NCBI GenBank assembly: GCA_017449495.1
Contig: JAFTFO010000001.1
Span: 1-64,000, forward strand
Source of the DNA: Prevotella sp.
Lineage (GTDB): Bacteria > Bacteroidota > Bacteroidia > Bacteroidales > Bacteroidaceae
DNA length: 64,000 bases
Reading direction: 5' to 3'
Below are positions 1-11,366 of this stretch, in pieces. The position numbers and the translations under genes are program-made. The notes beneath the pieces are model-generated. The model had not been told where the DNA came from. It made no database searches and saw nothing but the letters and a program-made list of their open reading frames with translations. The number at the start of each line of letters is the position of its first letter. Positions within the stretch are counted from its first letter, which is position 1.

Positions 1-1
1 G

Positions 2-265
2 CAGGGCAAGACCAATCTGGCCGACGCCGTGGCCGCTGGTCCCGAAGCGATGATCAACGGCATCCACCTGAACTTCACGCCCGAGAACACGAAGGGTGAG
101 CAGCTCACCAGCCGCGCCTTCAAGGAGGAGTGCCTGTTCGAGTTCGGCTACCTGGTGGAGAGCGAGGTGCGCACCGTCGGCGGCAAGAAGAAGCGCTTCC
201 AGAAGAAGACCCCGCTGAGCTACGTGCTGGCTCCCGAGGCCGACCAGACTGGTGGCGAAGGCTAA
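2..265 (+). CDS. 3' end of an unidentified small protein (truncated by window edge)
   Basis: The frame is open from base 2 to a TAA at 263-265, and the true start lies outside the window. The visible 87 residues carry a segment with LTSRAFKEECLFEFGYLV, then a basic patch (GGKKKRFQKK) and a Gly/Glu-rich end (QTGGEG). This resembles the C-terminal part of Bacteroidota HU-like DNA-binding domain proteins, which often end in Gly/acidic tails, but I cannot confirm that. Codon use is normal for the window and a strong terminator follows, so it is very probably a real gene. Function is not assigned. Confidence 0.6.
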   Translation, partial: QGKTNLADAVAAGPEAMINGIHLNFTPENTKGEQLTSRAFKEECLFEFGYLVESEVRTVGGKKKRFQKKTPLSYVLAPEADQTGGEG

Positions 266-299
266 GCCACGTCGCAGAAAGACAATGGCCTCTACCCTG

Positions 300-330
300 C
301 CCCTCCTGATGCAACAGGAGGGGATTTTTT
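300..330 (+). terminator. Rho-independent terminator of the truncated first gene
   Basis: CCCCTCCTG (300-308) pairs perfectly with CAGGAGGGG (315-323) around a 6-nt loop, followed by ATTTTTT. It sits 35 nt after the stop codon and overlaps the last bases of the convergent tetR-type gene. Confidence 0.9.
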
Positions 331-955
331 ATCCTATCTGGCTGTCGAGGACCCGAACACCTTGCTCGGTACACATGCCCCGAAGGGATACAAAGATAAG
401 ACCGTGGAAGATATCCTCGATGCTGTACTGCTGGTAGAGACGACTCTCGACCACGTACTTGCCCAGGGCGTCGAAGAGACGACCGACAAGCTCGTAGTTC
501 ACGTCGCTGCGGAAGTAACCTTCCTCCACGCCTCGCTCGATGAACTGCTTGGTCTTTGAGCTCATGAGCTGATTCTGCTGGGCCAAGTACCGTCCCACCT
601 GAGGATATTTCACCATATCGGCATAGAAGAGCGGGTTGGTGCGACGGAAATCCTCCACCTTGATCTTATAGACGGCCAGGATGATCTCCATCACGTTCTC
701 ACAATGAGCCAGCTTCACCTCCATCCGCGCCGTGCGCGTCTCGTGCATCTCCTTGACACCCTCAAAGAGCAAATCCTCCTTCTTGTCGAATATCTCATAG
801 AGCGTTCGCTTGGAGATACCGAGCTCAGCCGCCACATCATCCATCGTCACCGAACGGATGCCCCTCTCGCGGAAGGCGTTCATCGCCGCTTCGATAATGC
901 GCGCACGCAACCCCTTCTTATAATCAGAAATATGGTTTGTATCTTGCATATTCAT
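329..955 (-). CDS. TetR/AcrR family transcriptional regulator
   Basis: A 208-aa protein of standard TetR length. The N-terminal helix-turn-helix region (about residues 18-64) contains VTMDDVAAELGISKRTLYEI, the family signature, followed by KKEDLLF. The C-terminal part is an all-helical ligand-binding/dimerisation domain without a recognisable ligand motif. It is divergent from maeB, with 137 bp between the starts, and both strands carry a TAnnTTTG -7 box there. It could control itself or maeB, but no inverted-repeat operator is obvious. Two near N-terminal Met codons exist (residues 1 and 3); the first is used here. Confidence 0.9.
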   Translation of the reverse strand: MNMQDTNHISDYKKGLRARIIEAAMNAFRERGIRSVTMDDVAAELGISKRTLYEIFDKKEDLLFEGVKEMHETRTARMEVKLAHCENVMEIILAVYKIKVEDFRRTNPLFYADMVKYPQVGRYLAQQNQLMSSKTKQFIERGVEEGYFRSDVNYELVGRLFDALGKYVVESRLYQQYSIEDIFHGLIFVSLRGMCTEQGVRVLDSQIG

Positions 956-967
956 TCATTTTGCGGA

Positions 968-975
968 CAAAGGTA
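968..975 (-). promoter_or_regulatory. -7 box (TACCTTTG) of the TetR-type gene
   Basis: The minus strand reads TACCTTTG, matching the Bacteroidota TAnnTTTG consensus, 13 nt upstream of the start codon. No clear TTTG -33 element is seen at 19-21 bp. Confidence 0.5.
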
Positions 976-1018
976 CAAATTTTTCTGGGATAATCTGCGC
1001 AATCTGAGGCTTTTTTTG

Positions 1019-1026
1019 TAATTTTG
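1019..1026 (+). promoter_or_regulatory. -7 box (TAATTTTG) of maeB
   Basis: TAATTTTG lies 66 nt before the maeB start. The -33 region is not a good match. It implies a leader of about 60 nt. Confidence 0.5.
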
Positions 1027-1092
1027 CAGGCGATTTCCAAAGTAGACATCAAATTATAAGGATAATAACAAGGATAATAAAACACGTAAACT

Positions 1093-3393
<2,301 letters not shown>

Positions 3394-3416
3394 GCTACAC
3401 CTATTTATATTTATAG

Positions 3417-3448
3417 AGCACCGTGCCGTTTGGTTGCGGTGCTTTTTT
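3417..3448 (+). terminator. Rho-independent terminator of maeB
   Basis: AGCACCG (3417-3423) pairs with CGGTGCT (3437-3443), followed by a run of six T. Confidence 0.9.
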
Positions 3449-3550
3449 GTGTTCGGGCACAAGAAAAGCCTAAAGCAATGACCTTTTGCCTTGATTTATG
3501 TCAATTAAGTAACAAAACGTAAGCGTTTGCGTAATTTTTCTGGCAAAATG

Positions 3551-3582
3551 TTTGGTTTTTAATTGCTTTTACTGTAATTTTG
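3551..3582 (+). promoter_or_regulatory. Bacteroidota-type promoter of gdhA (-33 TTTG, -7 TAATTTTG)
   Basis: TTTG at 3551-3554 and TAATTTTG at 3575-3582 are separated by 20 bp, a textbook match. Transcription should start near 3588, giving a leader of about 55 nt. Confidence 0.85.
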
Positions 3583-3643
3583 CAACCGCAAACAAGAATA
3601 AACATATTATTCAATCAGTATAACAACTAAAAAATAAAAGATT

Positions 3644-4981
3644 ATGAATGCAGCACAAGTTGTAGAGCAGCTGAAACAGCGCTTCCCCAATGAGCCGGAG
3701 TACATCCAGGCCGTGAGTCAGGTTCTTCCCACCATCGAAGAAGAGTACAACAAGCACCCCGAGTTCGAGAAGGCCAACCTTATCGAGCGTCTGTGCATCC
3801 CCGACAGAGTTTGCGAGTTCCGCATCACCTGGGTTGATGACAAGGGTAACGTTCAGACTAACATGGGTTATCGTATCCAGCACAACAACGCCATTGGCCC
3901 GTACAAAGGCGGTCTCCGTTATCACAAGAGCGTGAACCTCGGTATCCTGAAGTTCCTCGCCTTCGAGCAGACATTCAAGAACTCTCTGACAACCCTGCCT
4001 ATGGGTGGTGCCAAGGGTGGTTCAGACTTCTCTCCCCGTGGGAAGAGCGACGCTGAGGTGATGCGCTTCTGCCAAGCATTCATGAACGAACTGTATCGCG
4101 TGATTGGTCCGGACGAGGACGTTCCCGCTGGTGACATCGGTGTTGGTGGCCGTGAGGTTGGCTATCTGTTCGGACAGTACAAGAAGCTCACACACCAGTT
4201 CCAGGGCGTGCTGACCGGTAAGGGTATCCCCTTCGGCGGTTCGCTGATCCGTCCTGAGGCTACTGGTTACGGTACCGTTTACTTCCTGACCTCTATGCTG
4301 GCTACCCGCAACATCGACATCAAGGGTAAGAAGGTGCTGATCTCCGGTGCTGGTAACGTGGCTCAGTATGCTGCCGAGAAGTGCCTGCAGCTGGGTGCTA
4401 TCCCCATGACCATGTCTGACTCTGACGGTTACATCTATGATCCGGATGGTATCGATCGCGCTAAGCTCGACTACATCATGGAACTGAAGAACGTAGAGCG
4501 TGGACGTATCAAGGAGTATGTTGAGGAGTATCCTACAGCTAAGTACTACGAGGGCAAGCGCCCCTGGTATGAGAAGGCCGACATCGCCCTGCCTTGCGCT
4601 ACTCAGAACGAGATCAACGGTGACGAGGCTGCTGCCCTGGTGAAGAACGGTGTGATTGCCGTTGCCGAGGGTGCCAACATGCCTTCACTGCCCGAGGCTA
4701 TCAAGATCTTCCAGGATGCCAAGATCCTCTACTCTCCTGGTAAGGCTTCTAACGCCGGTGGTGTGTCAGTATCAGGTCTGGAGATGTCGCAGAACTCCGA
4801 GCGTCTGTCGTGGACGGCTGAGGAGGTCGACAACTACCTGAAGCGCATCATGAACGACATTCACGAGAACTGCGTGAAGTACGGAACTGAGAAGGACGGC
4901 TACATCAACTACGTGAAGGGTGCCAACGTGGCCGGCTTCATGAAGGTTGCCAAGGCCATGATGGCTCAGGGCATTGTTTAA
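3644..4981 (+). CDS. gdhA: Glutamate dehydrogenase (hexameric type)
   Basis: Reversible reductive amination of 2-oxoglutarate to glutamate, the main ammonium assimilation step in many gut and rumen Bacteroidota. At 445 aa it has the length of the small hexameric enzymes. The N-terminal domain shows the substrate-binding signatures GPYKGGLRYH and LPMGGAKGGSDF, and the C-terminal Rossmann domain has VLISGAGNVAQYAAE. Coenzyme preference (NADH or NADPH) cannot be told by eye. It has a strong consensus promoter and its own terminator, and codon use is strongly biased, which suggests high expression. Confidence 0.96.
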   Translation: MNAAQVVEQLKQRFPNEPEYIQAVSQVLPTIEEEYNKHPEFEKANLIERLCIPDRVCEFRITWVDDKGNVQTNMGYRIQHNNAIGPYKGGLRYHKSVNLGILKFLAFEQTFKNSLTTLPMGGAKGGSDFSPRGKSDAEVMRFCQAFMNELYRVIGPDEDVPAGDIGVGGREVGYLFGQYKKLTHQFQGVLTGKGIPFGGSLIRPEATGYGTVYFLTSMLATRNIDIKGKKVLISGAGNVAQYAAEKCLQLGAIPMTMSDSDGYIYDPDGIDRAKLDYIMELKNVERGRIKEYVEEYPTAKYYEGKRPWYEKADIALPCATQNEINGDEAAALVKNGVIAVAEGANMPSLPEAIKIFQDAKILYSPGKASNAGGVSVSGLEMSQNSERLSWTAEEVDNYLKRIMNDIHENCVKYGTEKDGYINYVKGANVAGFMKVAKAMMAQGIV

Positions 4982-5057
4982 AAATGAAAGATTGAAAGAA
5001 TGAAAAAATGAAAGATTTGGAAGATCGAAAGATCGAAAATCTGAAATAATCAAAGGT

Positions 5058-5084
5058 CGGGTGGCTATAAAGTCATCCGCTTTT
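5058..5084 (+). terminator. Terminator after gdhA, within a 328-bp gap
   Basis: An 8-bp stem (5058-5065 with 5072-5079, two G-U pairs) has a TATAAA loop and is followed by CTTTT. The bases between the gdhA stop and this hairpin (4982-5045) are low-complexity purine-rich sequence with repeated GAAAGAT-like units. Confidence 0.65.
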
Positions 5085-5159
5085 GTTAATTAATCATAAA
5101 TGTTTATCGGCTAAAGGCTTTTCATTTCTTCAACTTTTCATTTCTTCATTTTTATTTAG

Positions 5160-5167
5160 TACCTTTG
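5160..5167 (+). promoter_or_regulatory. -7 box (TACCTTTG) of rpsA
   Basis: TACCTTTG lies 142 nt before the rpsA start. No exact TTTG is found 19-21 bp upstream; that stretch is TTTC-rich. It implies a 5' leader of about 135 nt. Confidence 0.6.
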
Positions 5168-5173
5168 CAGCCG

Positions 5174-5309
5174 CTTTGTCCCCATACGGGGAAATAGGGG
5201 TCGGAACAGGCGCCAGTCCCTATCAAATATTAACCCTTTAAAGATGGTCTGGTAAACGTCTGTTCAGACCCCGCCCCGACAACAACGAGGGGCAACAGTA
5301 TTTTATATT
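5174..5309 (+). promoter_or_regulatory. Structured 5' leader of rpsA
   Basis: The leader has several G/C-rich pairings: CCCC/GGGG (5180-5183 with 5188-5191), ATAGGG/CCCTAT (5194-5199 with 5218-5223), a long-range GGGGTC/GACCCC (5197-5202 with 5267-5272), and CCCC/GGGG just before the start (5274-5277 with 5289-5292). The second and third helices share bases 5197-5199 and so exclude one another. Autogenous control of S1 translation is known in other bacteria, and this leader would be the natural place for it. Function here is inference. Confidence 0.45.
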
Positions 5310-7103
5310 ATGTCAGATTTAACAAAGAACGTTCAGCCGCTCGACGACTTCAATTGGGAAGAGTTTGAGAATGGCACGCCCGCCGGTGTCAGCAAAGAAG
5401 AACTTGACAAGGCGTACGACGAAACCCTCAACAAGGTGGCCGACCATCAGGTGGTGGAAGGTACCGTGATCTCTCTCGACAAGAAAGAGGTGGTGGTAAA
5501 CATCGGCTACAAGAGCGATGGTATCATTCCCGCTTCCGAGTTCCGCTACAACCCCGACCTGAAGATCGGCGACAAGGTGGAAGTGTATGTTGAGAGCGCT
5601 GAGGACAAGAAGGGTCAGCTGATCCTCTCTCACAAGAAGGCCCGTCTGAGCAAGTCTTGGGACGAGGTTAACGCAGCCCTCGAGCAGGATCAGATCATCC
5701 AGGGCTTCATCAAGTGCCGCACAAAGGGCGGTATGATTGTCGACGTGTTCGGTATCGAGGCCTTCCTCCCCGGTTCACAGATCGACGTTCACCCCATACG
5801 CGACTACGACCAGTTCGTAGGCAAGACCATGGAGTTCAAGGTTGTCAAGATCAACCAGGAGTTCCGCAATGTCGTTGTCTCTCACAAGGCCCTCATCGAG
5901 CAGGAGCTGGAGGCACAGAAGAAGGAGATTATCGGTCGCCTGGAGAAGGGACAGATCCTCGAGGGTACCGTGAAGAATATCACCAACTACGGCGTGTTCG
6001 TAGACTTGGGTGGTGTAGACGGACTGATCCACATCACCGACCTGAGCTGGGGCCGCGTCGACGATCCTCACAAGGTGGTCGAGCTCGACCAGAAGCTCAA
6101 TGTCGTTATCCTCGACTTCGACGACGAGAAGCGTCGCATCGCCCTCGGTCTGAAGCAGCTCACACCGCATCCTTGGGATGCTCTGGATGCCGACCTGAAG
6201 GTTGGTGACCACGTGAAGGGTAAGGTTGTCGTGATTGCAGACTACGGTGCATTTGTGGAGATCCAGCCTGGTGTTGAGGGACTGATCCACGTGAGCGAGA
6301 TGTCTTGGAGCCAGCACCTGCGCAGCGCTCAGGACTTCCTGAAGGTTGGCGACGACGTGGAGGCTGTCATCCTGACCCTCGACCGCGACGAGCGCAAGAT
6401 GTCACTCGGCATCAAGCAGCTGCGTGAGGATCCCTGGGAGTCTATCGAGAACAAGTATCCCGTTGGCTCTAAGCACACTGCAAAGGTTCGCAACTTCACC
6501 AACTTCGGTGTATTCGTAGAGCTGGAGGAGGGTGTCGACGGTCTGATCCACATCAGCGACCTGTCTTGGACGAAGAAGGTGAAGCACCCCTCAGAGTTCA
6601 CAAAGGTTGGCGAGCCCATCGAGGTGATCGTGCTCGACATCGACAAGGAGAACCGTCGCCTCAGCCTCGGCCACAAGCAGCTGGAGGACAATCCCTGGGA
6701 TGCCTTCGAGGAGAAGTACACCGTCGGTTCTATCCACGAGGGTAAGATCATCGAGTTGCTCGAGAAGGGCGCTGTGGTATCTCTCGAGGAGAACGTCGAG
6801 GGCTTCGCTACTCCGAAGCACCTGGTGAAGGAAGACGGCAGTCAGGCCGCCAACGGCGAGACCCTGCCCTTCAAGGTGATTGAGTTCAACAAGGACAGCA
6901 AGCGCATCATCCTCTCTCACAGCCGCACCTTCGAGGATCCCCAGCGTGAGGAGAAGAAGGCCGCTGCCAAGAAGACCCGCGCTGCCAAGAAGGACGACAC
7001 GCCGAAGATCGAGAATGTCGCCGCCAGCACCACGCTTGGTGACATCGACGCCCTCGCACAGCTGAAGGCTCAGATGGAGGAAGGCGAAAGCAAGAAGAAG
7101 TAA
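5310..7103 (+). CDS. rpsA: 30S ribosomal protein S1
   Basis: RNA-binding ribosomal protein that helps unfold and capture mRNA on the 30S subunit. The 597-aa protein contains repeated S1 (OB-fold) domains, recognisable by recurring GxVVxxxxYGxFVxLxxGVxGLIHxSxxSW patterns (for example near residues 210-275, 300-365 and 385-450), six in total by spacing. A Lys/Ala-rich tail (KKAAAKKTRAAKKD) ends the protein. Length is slightly above the E. coli protein and usual for Bacteroidota. A structured leader precedes it and a strong terminator follows. Confidence 0.96.
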   Translation: MSDLTKNVQPLDDFNWEEFENGTPAGVSKEELDKAYDETLNKVADHQVVEGTVISLDKKEVVVNIGYKSDGIIPASEFRYNPDLKIGDKVEVYVESAEDKKGQLILSHKKARLSKSWDEVNAALEQDQIIQGFIKCRTKGGMIVDVFGIEAFLPGSQIDVHPIRDYDQFVGKTMEFKVVKINQEFRNVVVSHKALIEQELEAQKKEIIGRLEKGQILEGTVKNITNYGVFVDLGGVDGLIHITDLSWGRVDDPHKVVELDQKLNVVILDFDDEKRRIALGLKQLTPHPWDALDADLKVGDHVKGKVVVIADYGAFVEIQPGVEGLIHVSEMSWSQHLRSAQDFLKVGDDVEAVILTLDRDERKMSLGIKQLREDPWESIENKYPVGSKHTAKVRNFTNFGVFVELEEGVDGLIHISDLSWTKKVKHPSEFTKVGEPIEVIVLDIDKENRRLSLGHKQLEDNPWDAFEEKYTVGSIHEGKIIELLEKGAVVSLEENVEGFATPKHLVKEDGSQAANGETLPFKVIEFNKDSKRIILSHSRTFEDPQREEKKAAAKKTRAAKKDDTPKIENVAASTTLGDIDALAQLKAQMEEGESKKK

Positions 7104-7130
7104 CTAACTACGTTAATATTTTCATCAAGG

Positions 7131-7166
7131 GCTCCCTCTCACGTGATGTGAGGGGGAGCTTTTTTC
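7131..7166 (+). terminator. Rho-independent terminator of rpsA
   Basis: GCTCCCTCTCAC (7131-7142) pairs with GTGAGGGGGAGC (7148-7159) across a 5-nt loop, followed by seven T. Confidence 0.95.
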
Positions 7167-7222
7167 TTTGGCACACTTTTTGCAAGACCAATAGCCAAAG
7201 GATTATAGTAAAATTTATCATT

Positions 7223-9280
7223 ATGCAGAAAGGTAACATCGGGGTTACAACTGAGAACATCTTCCCCGTCATCAAAAAGTTTCTCTATAGCGACCACGAG
7301 ATATTCCTCCGTGAGATGGTTAGCAATGCCGTCGACGCCACACAGAAGTTGAAGACCCTCGCACAGCAGGGAGAGTATAAGGACGAACTGGGCGACCTGA
7401 CCGTCCGCGTGAACTTCGATGCCGACAAGGGCACCATCACCATCAGCGACCATGGTATCGGCATGACCGAGGAGGAGATCGACAAGTATATCAACCAGAT
7501 CGCCTTCTCTGGCGTCACCGACTTCCTCGAGAAGTACAAGGACAATGCCAACAACATCATCGGCCACTTCGGACTGGGTTTCTATTCTTCGTTCATGGTA
7601 TCGAAGAAGGTGGAGATCATCACCAAGTCGTATAAGGAAGGTGCGAAGGCCGTGAAGTGGAGTTGCGACGGCAGCCCTGCCTACGAGATCGACGATGCTG
7701 AACGCGCTGAGCACGGATCGGACATCATCCTCTACATCGACGACGACTCGAAGGAGTTCCTCGACAAGTACAAACTCGAGGGCCTGCTCCAGAAGTACTG
7801 CAAGTTCATGGCCGTACCTGTGGCCTTTGGCAAGAAGACCGAGTGGAAGGATGGCAAACAGGTAGATACCGACGAGGATAATATTATTAATAATGTGGAG
7901 CCGCTGTGGACGAAGACCCCGTCGACGCTGAAGGACGAGGACTACAAGTCGTTCTACCGCACCCTCTACCCCATGAGCGACGAGCCCCTGTTCTGGATCC
8001 ACCTGAACGTCGACTACCCCTTCAACCTCACGGGTATCCTCTACTTCCCGAAGATCAAGTCGAACATCGAGTTGCAGCGCAACAAGATCCAACTCTACTG
8101 CAACCAGGTCTTCGTGACCGATCAGGTGGAGGGCATCGTGCCTGAGTTCCTCACCCTGCTCCACGGCGTGATCGACTCACCCGATATCCCCCTGAACGTC
8201 AGCCGTTCCTATCTCCAGAGCGACCGCGAGGTGAAGAAGATCTCCACCTATATCACCAAGAAGGTAGCCGACCGTCTGAACTCGATCTTCAAGGAGAACC
8301 GCAAGGAGTACGAGGAGAAGTGGGACGACCTGAAACTCTTCATCAACTACGGCATCCTCTCCGAGCAGGACTTCTACGACCGTGCGAAGGACTTCTCACT
8401 CTTCAAGGACACCGATGGCAAATACTTCACCTTCGAGGAGTACCGCAAACTCATCGAGGCCAATCAGAAGGACAAGGACGATATGCTCGTCTACCTCTAT
8501 GCCACCGACAAGGAGGAGCAGTACTCCTATATCAAGGCCGCCCAGGACAAGGGCTACTCGGTGCTGCTGCTCGACGGCCAGCTTGACGTGCCCACCATCC
8601 AGACCTTAGAGCAGAAGTTCGAGAAGAGCCGCTTCACCCGTGTCGACTCCGACATCATCGACCGTCTGATCGTGAAGGCTGACGCCCCCAAGTCAGGCCT
8701 CTCCGAAGAAGAGAGTGACAATTTGTCAGCCGTCTTCCGCACCCAGATGCCGAAGATCGACAAAGCGGAGTTTATGGTGCAGGTCGATGCCCTCGGCGCC
8801 GAGGCCCGTCCCGTCGTCATCACCCAGAACGAGTACATGCGCCGTATGAAGGACATGAGTAAGTTCCAGGCCGGCATGGGCTTCTACGGACAGATGCCTG
8901 ACTCCTACAACCTCGTGCTGAACGCTGACCACCCGCTGGTGAAGAAGGTGCTCGACGAGAGCCGCGCCGCTACCGAAGAGGCCCTGAAGCCCATCGAGAG
9001 CGAACTGAAGGGGCAGGAGGCCCGCCTCGCCGCCATCCGTCAGGCTCAGGACAAGAAGAAGTACGACGAACTGACACAGGAGGACAAGGACCAGAAGGCC
9101 GAAGCCGAGAAGGCCGTGCAGGAGCAGAAGGACAAGAAGCAGGCCGTCATCGCCGACTATGCGAAAGGCAACTCCATCGTCCACCAGCTTATCGACCTCG
9201 CCCTGCTTCAGAACGGCATGCTCAAGGGTGAAGCCCTCGACCGCTTCCTCAAGCGCAGCGTAGAACTGATCAAGGGATAA
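7223..9280 (+). CDS. htpG: Molecular chaperone HtpG (Hsp90)
   Basis: ATP-dependent cytosolic chaperone of the GHKL ATPase fold. I place the start at 7223 (MQKGNIGVTTENIFPVIK), giving 685 aa; the open frame extends upstream to 7148 but that part lies in the rpsA terminator and reads like non-coding sequence. ATP-binding motifs are in order: NAVDAT, DHGIGM, and GHFGLGFYSSFMV. The middle and C-terminal domains follow, with a charged stretch near residues 590-650 (repeated KDKK/EKAVQEQ). No consensus promoter is visible between the rpsA terminator and the start. Confidence 0.96.
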   Translation: MQKGNIGVTTENIFPVIKKFLYSDHEIFLREMVSNAVDATQKLKTLAQQGEYKDELGDLTVRVNFDADKGTITISDHGIGMTEEEIDKYINQIAFSGVTDFLEKYKDNANNIIGHFGLGFYSSFMVSKKVEIITKSYKEGAKAVKWSCDGSPAYEIDDAERAEHGSDIILYIDDDSKEFLDKYKLEGLLQKYCKFMAVPVAFGKKTEWKDGKQVDTDEDNIINNVEPLWTKTPSTLKDEDYKSFYRTLYPMSDEPLFWIHLNVDYPFNLTGILYFPKIKSNIELQRNKIQLYCNQVFVTDQVEGIVPEFLTLLHGVIDSPDIPLNVSRSYLQSDREVKKISTYITKKVADRLNSIFKENRKEYEEKWDDLKLFINYGILSEQDFYDRAKDFSLFKDTDGKYFTFEEYRKLIEANQKDKDDMLVYLYATDKEEQYSYIKAAQDKGYSVLLLDGQLDVPTIQTLEQKFEKSRFTRVDSDIIDRLIVKADAPKSGLSEEESDNLSAVFRTQMPKIDKAEFMVQVDALGAEARPVVITQNEYMRRMKDMSKFQAGMGFYGQMPDSYNLVLNADHPLVKKVLDESRAATEEALKPIESELKGQEARLAAIRQAQDKKKYDELTQEDKDQKAEAEKAVQEQKDKKQAVIADYAKGNSIVHQLIDLALLQNGMLKGEALDRFLKRSVELIKG

Positions 9281-9307
9281 ATCCACTTACCGTAAAATGC
9301 TGAAGTT

Positions 9308-11068
9308 ATGAAGAAATCATTATTCATGACGTGCCTTATGCTCCTGACAAACCTGCTTGGGGCAAAAGCTGAAGTAGACCCGAACTTTTATGTCTACCTC
9401 TGTTTCGGACAGTCGAACATGGAGGGTAACGCACAGTGGGATGCCACTGACAATGAGTTTGTTGACGAGCGGTTCCAGATGTTGGCGACCACCAATTTCG
9501 ACAATCCCAAACGCACGATGGGAGAATGGTATACTGCCTATTGCCCCATTGTCAGTCCGATGGGAAAGTTAGGCCCCACAGACTATTTCGGCCGTACAAT
9601 GGTCTCCGTCCTCCCAAAGGATAAAAAGGTTGGTGTGGTGGCGGTTGCCATGGGGGGCAGTCCCATTGAGATGTTCGACAAGGACTTGTATGAGAAGAAG
9701 TTGGCGCAAAGTCCTGGCGAGTGGTGGGCTACGTTGTCGAAGAACTACTACGGCGGCAACCCCTACGGTCGTCTGATTGAGATGGCCAAGAAGGCTCAAG
9801 AGGTAGGTGTCATCAAAGGCATCCTGCTCCATCAGGGCTGTTCAAACAATGGCGACCCGAAGTGGCCCGGCATGGTAAAGAAGATCTACGACGATATACT
9901 TACCGACCTCGGCCTGGATGCTGCCGACGTACCCATCTTTGTGGGTGAGACCGAGCGTCAGGACATGGGCGGAGGCTGCTGGCATCACAATGCCGTGGTG
10001 GCCAAGATCCCCGAAGTCATCCCTACAGGACACGTCGTCAGTTCGGAAGGACTGCCAGGAAACGGCTCTGACGCTTGGCACTTCTCGGCAGCTGGTTACC
10101 GGACCTTTGGCAAGCGCTACGCCTTCGAGGTACTCCGCACAATGGGAATAGACCCCAAGGCCAATCCCGAATACACGATGCCCGACAACCTGAAGAACTT
10201 CTTCACCCCTAAGAGTTATAACGACTATATCGTGAAGAAGCCCGGCACCACCATCCCCTTGAAGCTGACATGTACGTTTGCCGACAACCACAAGGAAGAT
10301 ATAAGTGAGGCGACCTTCAGCAGCACTGACTACACCATCACCGACGGTGCCGTGAAACTGGGTGAGGCCGGCAGCAAGGGCACGGTCACAGCCGTCTATA
10401 CAGACTTCTTCGGAGAAAGCCGTGAGGTGGTCATCACCCTCGAGGCATCCGATGGAGGTCCCAACCACGTACTCGCCGTCAACAACGGTACCGCAGGCAC
10501 CAATGCCTGGGACAGACAGTGTAACACGATGCTCAATGCGCCCATGGTGATAGGCAAGACCTACGTGGTCAAGGCTACCATCAAGGCCGACAATCCTGGC
10601 GAGTGCGCACTCTGGCCTATCTGGACAACCAGTCCAAACCGTAACCAATGGGACGGCAGCACAGACGTGCAGTATCTGGAGGCGAAGAGAGTGTCTTCCG
10701 ATTTTCAGGAATACACCTGGGAGTTCGTGGCGCAGTATACCAACGACAAGATACAGTTTGCCTTCGGAAAGATCGGTGGTATGATATACTTCGACGATGT
10801 ATCATGCACAGAGAAAGGCTCAGACGTGGAGATGGTCGTCAATGGCAACTTTGAGCTCGAAGACCTTTCGAAATGGGAGGTTATCAGCTGGGCAGGCCAG
10901 ACGATGGCCATTGAGGAAGATGCCAACTCCACAGCCATCAGTAACGTGCCAGTCAACCAGTCGAAGAGCGATGCCACCTATGATCTTAACGGGCGCCGCA
11001 TCAGCGAAGGTAGCCTACGTCCAGGCATCTACATAAAAGGTGGTCGGAAGTTCGTTAGCCGACTGTAG
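9308..11068 (+). CDS. Secreted SASA-family carbohydrate esterase (CE6-like acetylesterase)
   Basis: The 586-aa protein begins with a signal peptide (cleavage near residue 21). The catalytic domain (about 26-285) has the SGNH/SASA signature: the nucleophile Ser36 in CFGQSNMEG, a HQGCSN block, and an Asp255-x-x-His258 pair in SDAWHFSAAGYR. A carbohydrate-binding-like beta domain (about 390-510) follows, then a C-terminal tail (YDLNGRRISEGSLRPGIYI) like those on secreted Bacteroidota enzymes. Likely substrates are acetyl groups on xylan or pectin; sialate O-acetylesterase is an alternative reading of the family name. It lies 27 nt after htpG without a visible terminator between them, so some read-through is possible. 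Confidence 0.82.
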   Translation: MKKSLFMTCLMLLTNLLGAKAEVDPNFYVYLCFGQSNMEGNAQWDATDNEFVDERFQMLATTNFDNPKRTMGEWYTAYCPIVSPMGKLGPTDYFGRTMVSVLPKDKKVGVVAVAMGGSPIEMFDKDLYEKKLAQSPGEWWATLSKNYYGGNPYGRLIEMAKKAQEVGVIKGILLHQGCSNNGDPKWPGMVKKIYDDILTDLGLDAADVPIFVGETERQDMGGGCWHHNAVVAKIPEVIPTGHVVSSEGLPGNGSDAWHFSAAGYRTFGKRYAFEVLRTMGIDPKANPEYTMPDNLKNFFTPKSYNDYIVKKPGTTIPLKLTCTFADNHKEDISEATFSSTDYTITDGAVKLGEAGSKGTVTAVYTDFFGESREVVITLEASDGGPNHVLAVNNGTAGTNAWDRQCNTMLNAPMVIGKTYVVKATIKADNPGECALWPIWTTSPNRNQWDGSTDVQYLEAKRVSSDFQEYTWEFVAQYTNDKIQFAFGKIGGMIYFDDVSCTEKGSDVEMVVNGNFELEDLSKWEVISWAGQTMAIEEDANSTAISNVPVNQSKSDATYDLNGRRISEGSLRPGIYIKGGRKFVSRL

Positions 11069-11141
11069 ACACTAAAGTAACCAAATTACTTTACACATTC
11101 TAAGAGCATGAGGAAATCTTGGAGAAAATAGGCACATTTCC

Positions 11142-11218
11142 GGGAGTTTAGATAGACTAAAGTGGGAGTTTAGATAAACTAAACTCCCACTTTAGTGCCT
11201 GTAAAGTCCGAGCGCCGG
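11142..11218. repeat. Dispersed palindromic repeat, family A, copy 1
   Basis: Lies in the 298-bp convergent gap between the esterase and nqrF. It contains a 17-bp perfect inverted repeat (11157-11173 with 11179-11195, loop ATAAA). The right part, read on the minus strand, starts CTCGGACTTTACAGGCACTA and continues nearly identical to 41003-41083. The rest of this gap holds only the nqr terminator. Confidence 0.85.
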
Positions 11219-11297
11219 TTTTTGGCTATTTTTAGATGGTTAAGCAAAAATATTAATAAAACGATTTTTTATTACAAGAAACCATCTACATGCTCAT

Positions 11298-11330
11298 AAA
11301 AAAGATTAGGAACCTCTTGGGTTCCTAATC
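11298..11330 (-). terminator. Terminator of the nqr operon
   Basis: On the minus strand GATTAGGAACC (11330-11320) pairs with GGTTCCTAATC (11314-11304), followed by a run of six T. It lies 37 nt after the nqrF stop. Confidence 0.9.
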
Positions 11331-11366
11331 CTTTATGAAACGTTGTAATAAAAGTGTCGCTGGCAG

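Noticed and set aside
5197-5272. rpsA leader as a copy of the palindrome in GH2 (both have GGGGTC, GGAACA and a TGTTC...CCC partner)
   Set aside because: The similarity is limited to short blocks with different spacing and could be chance.
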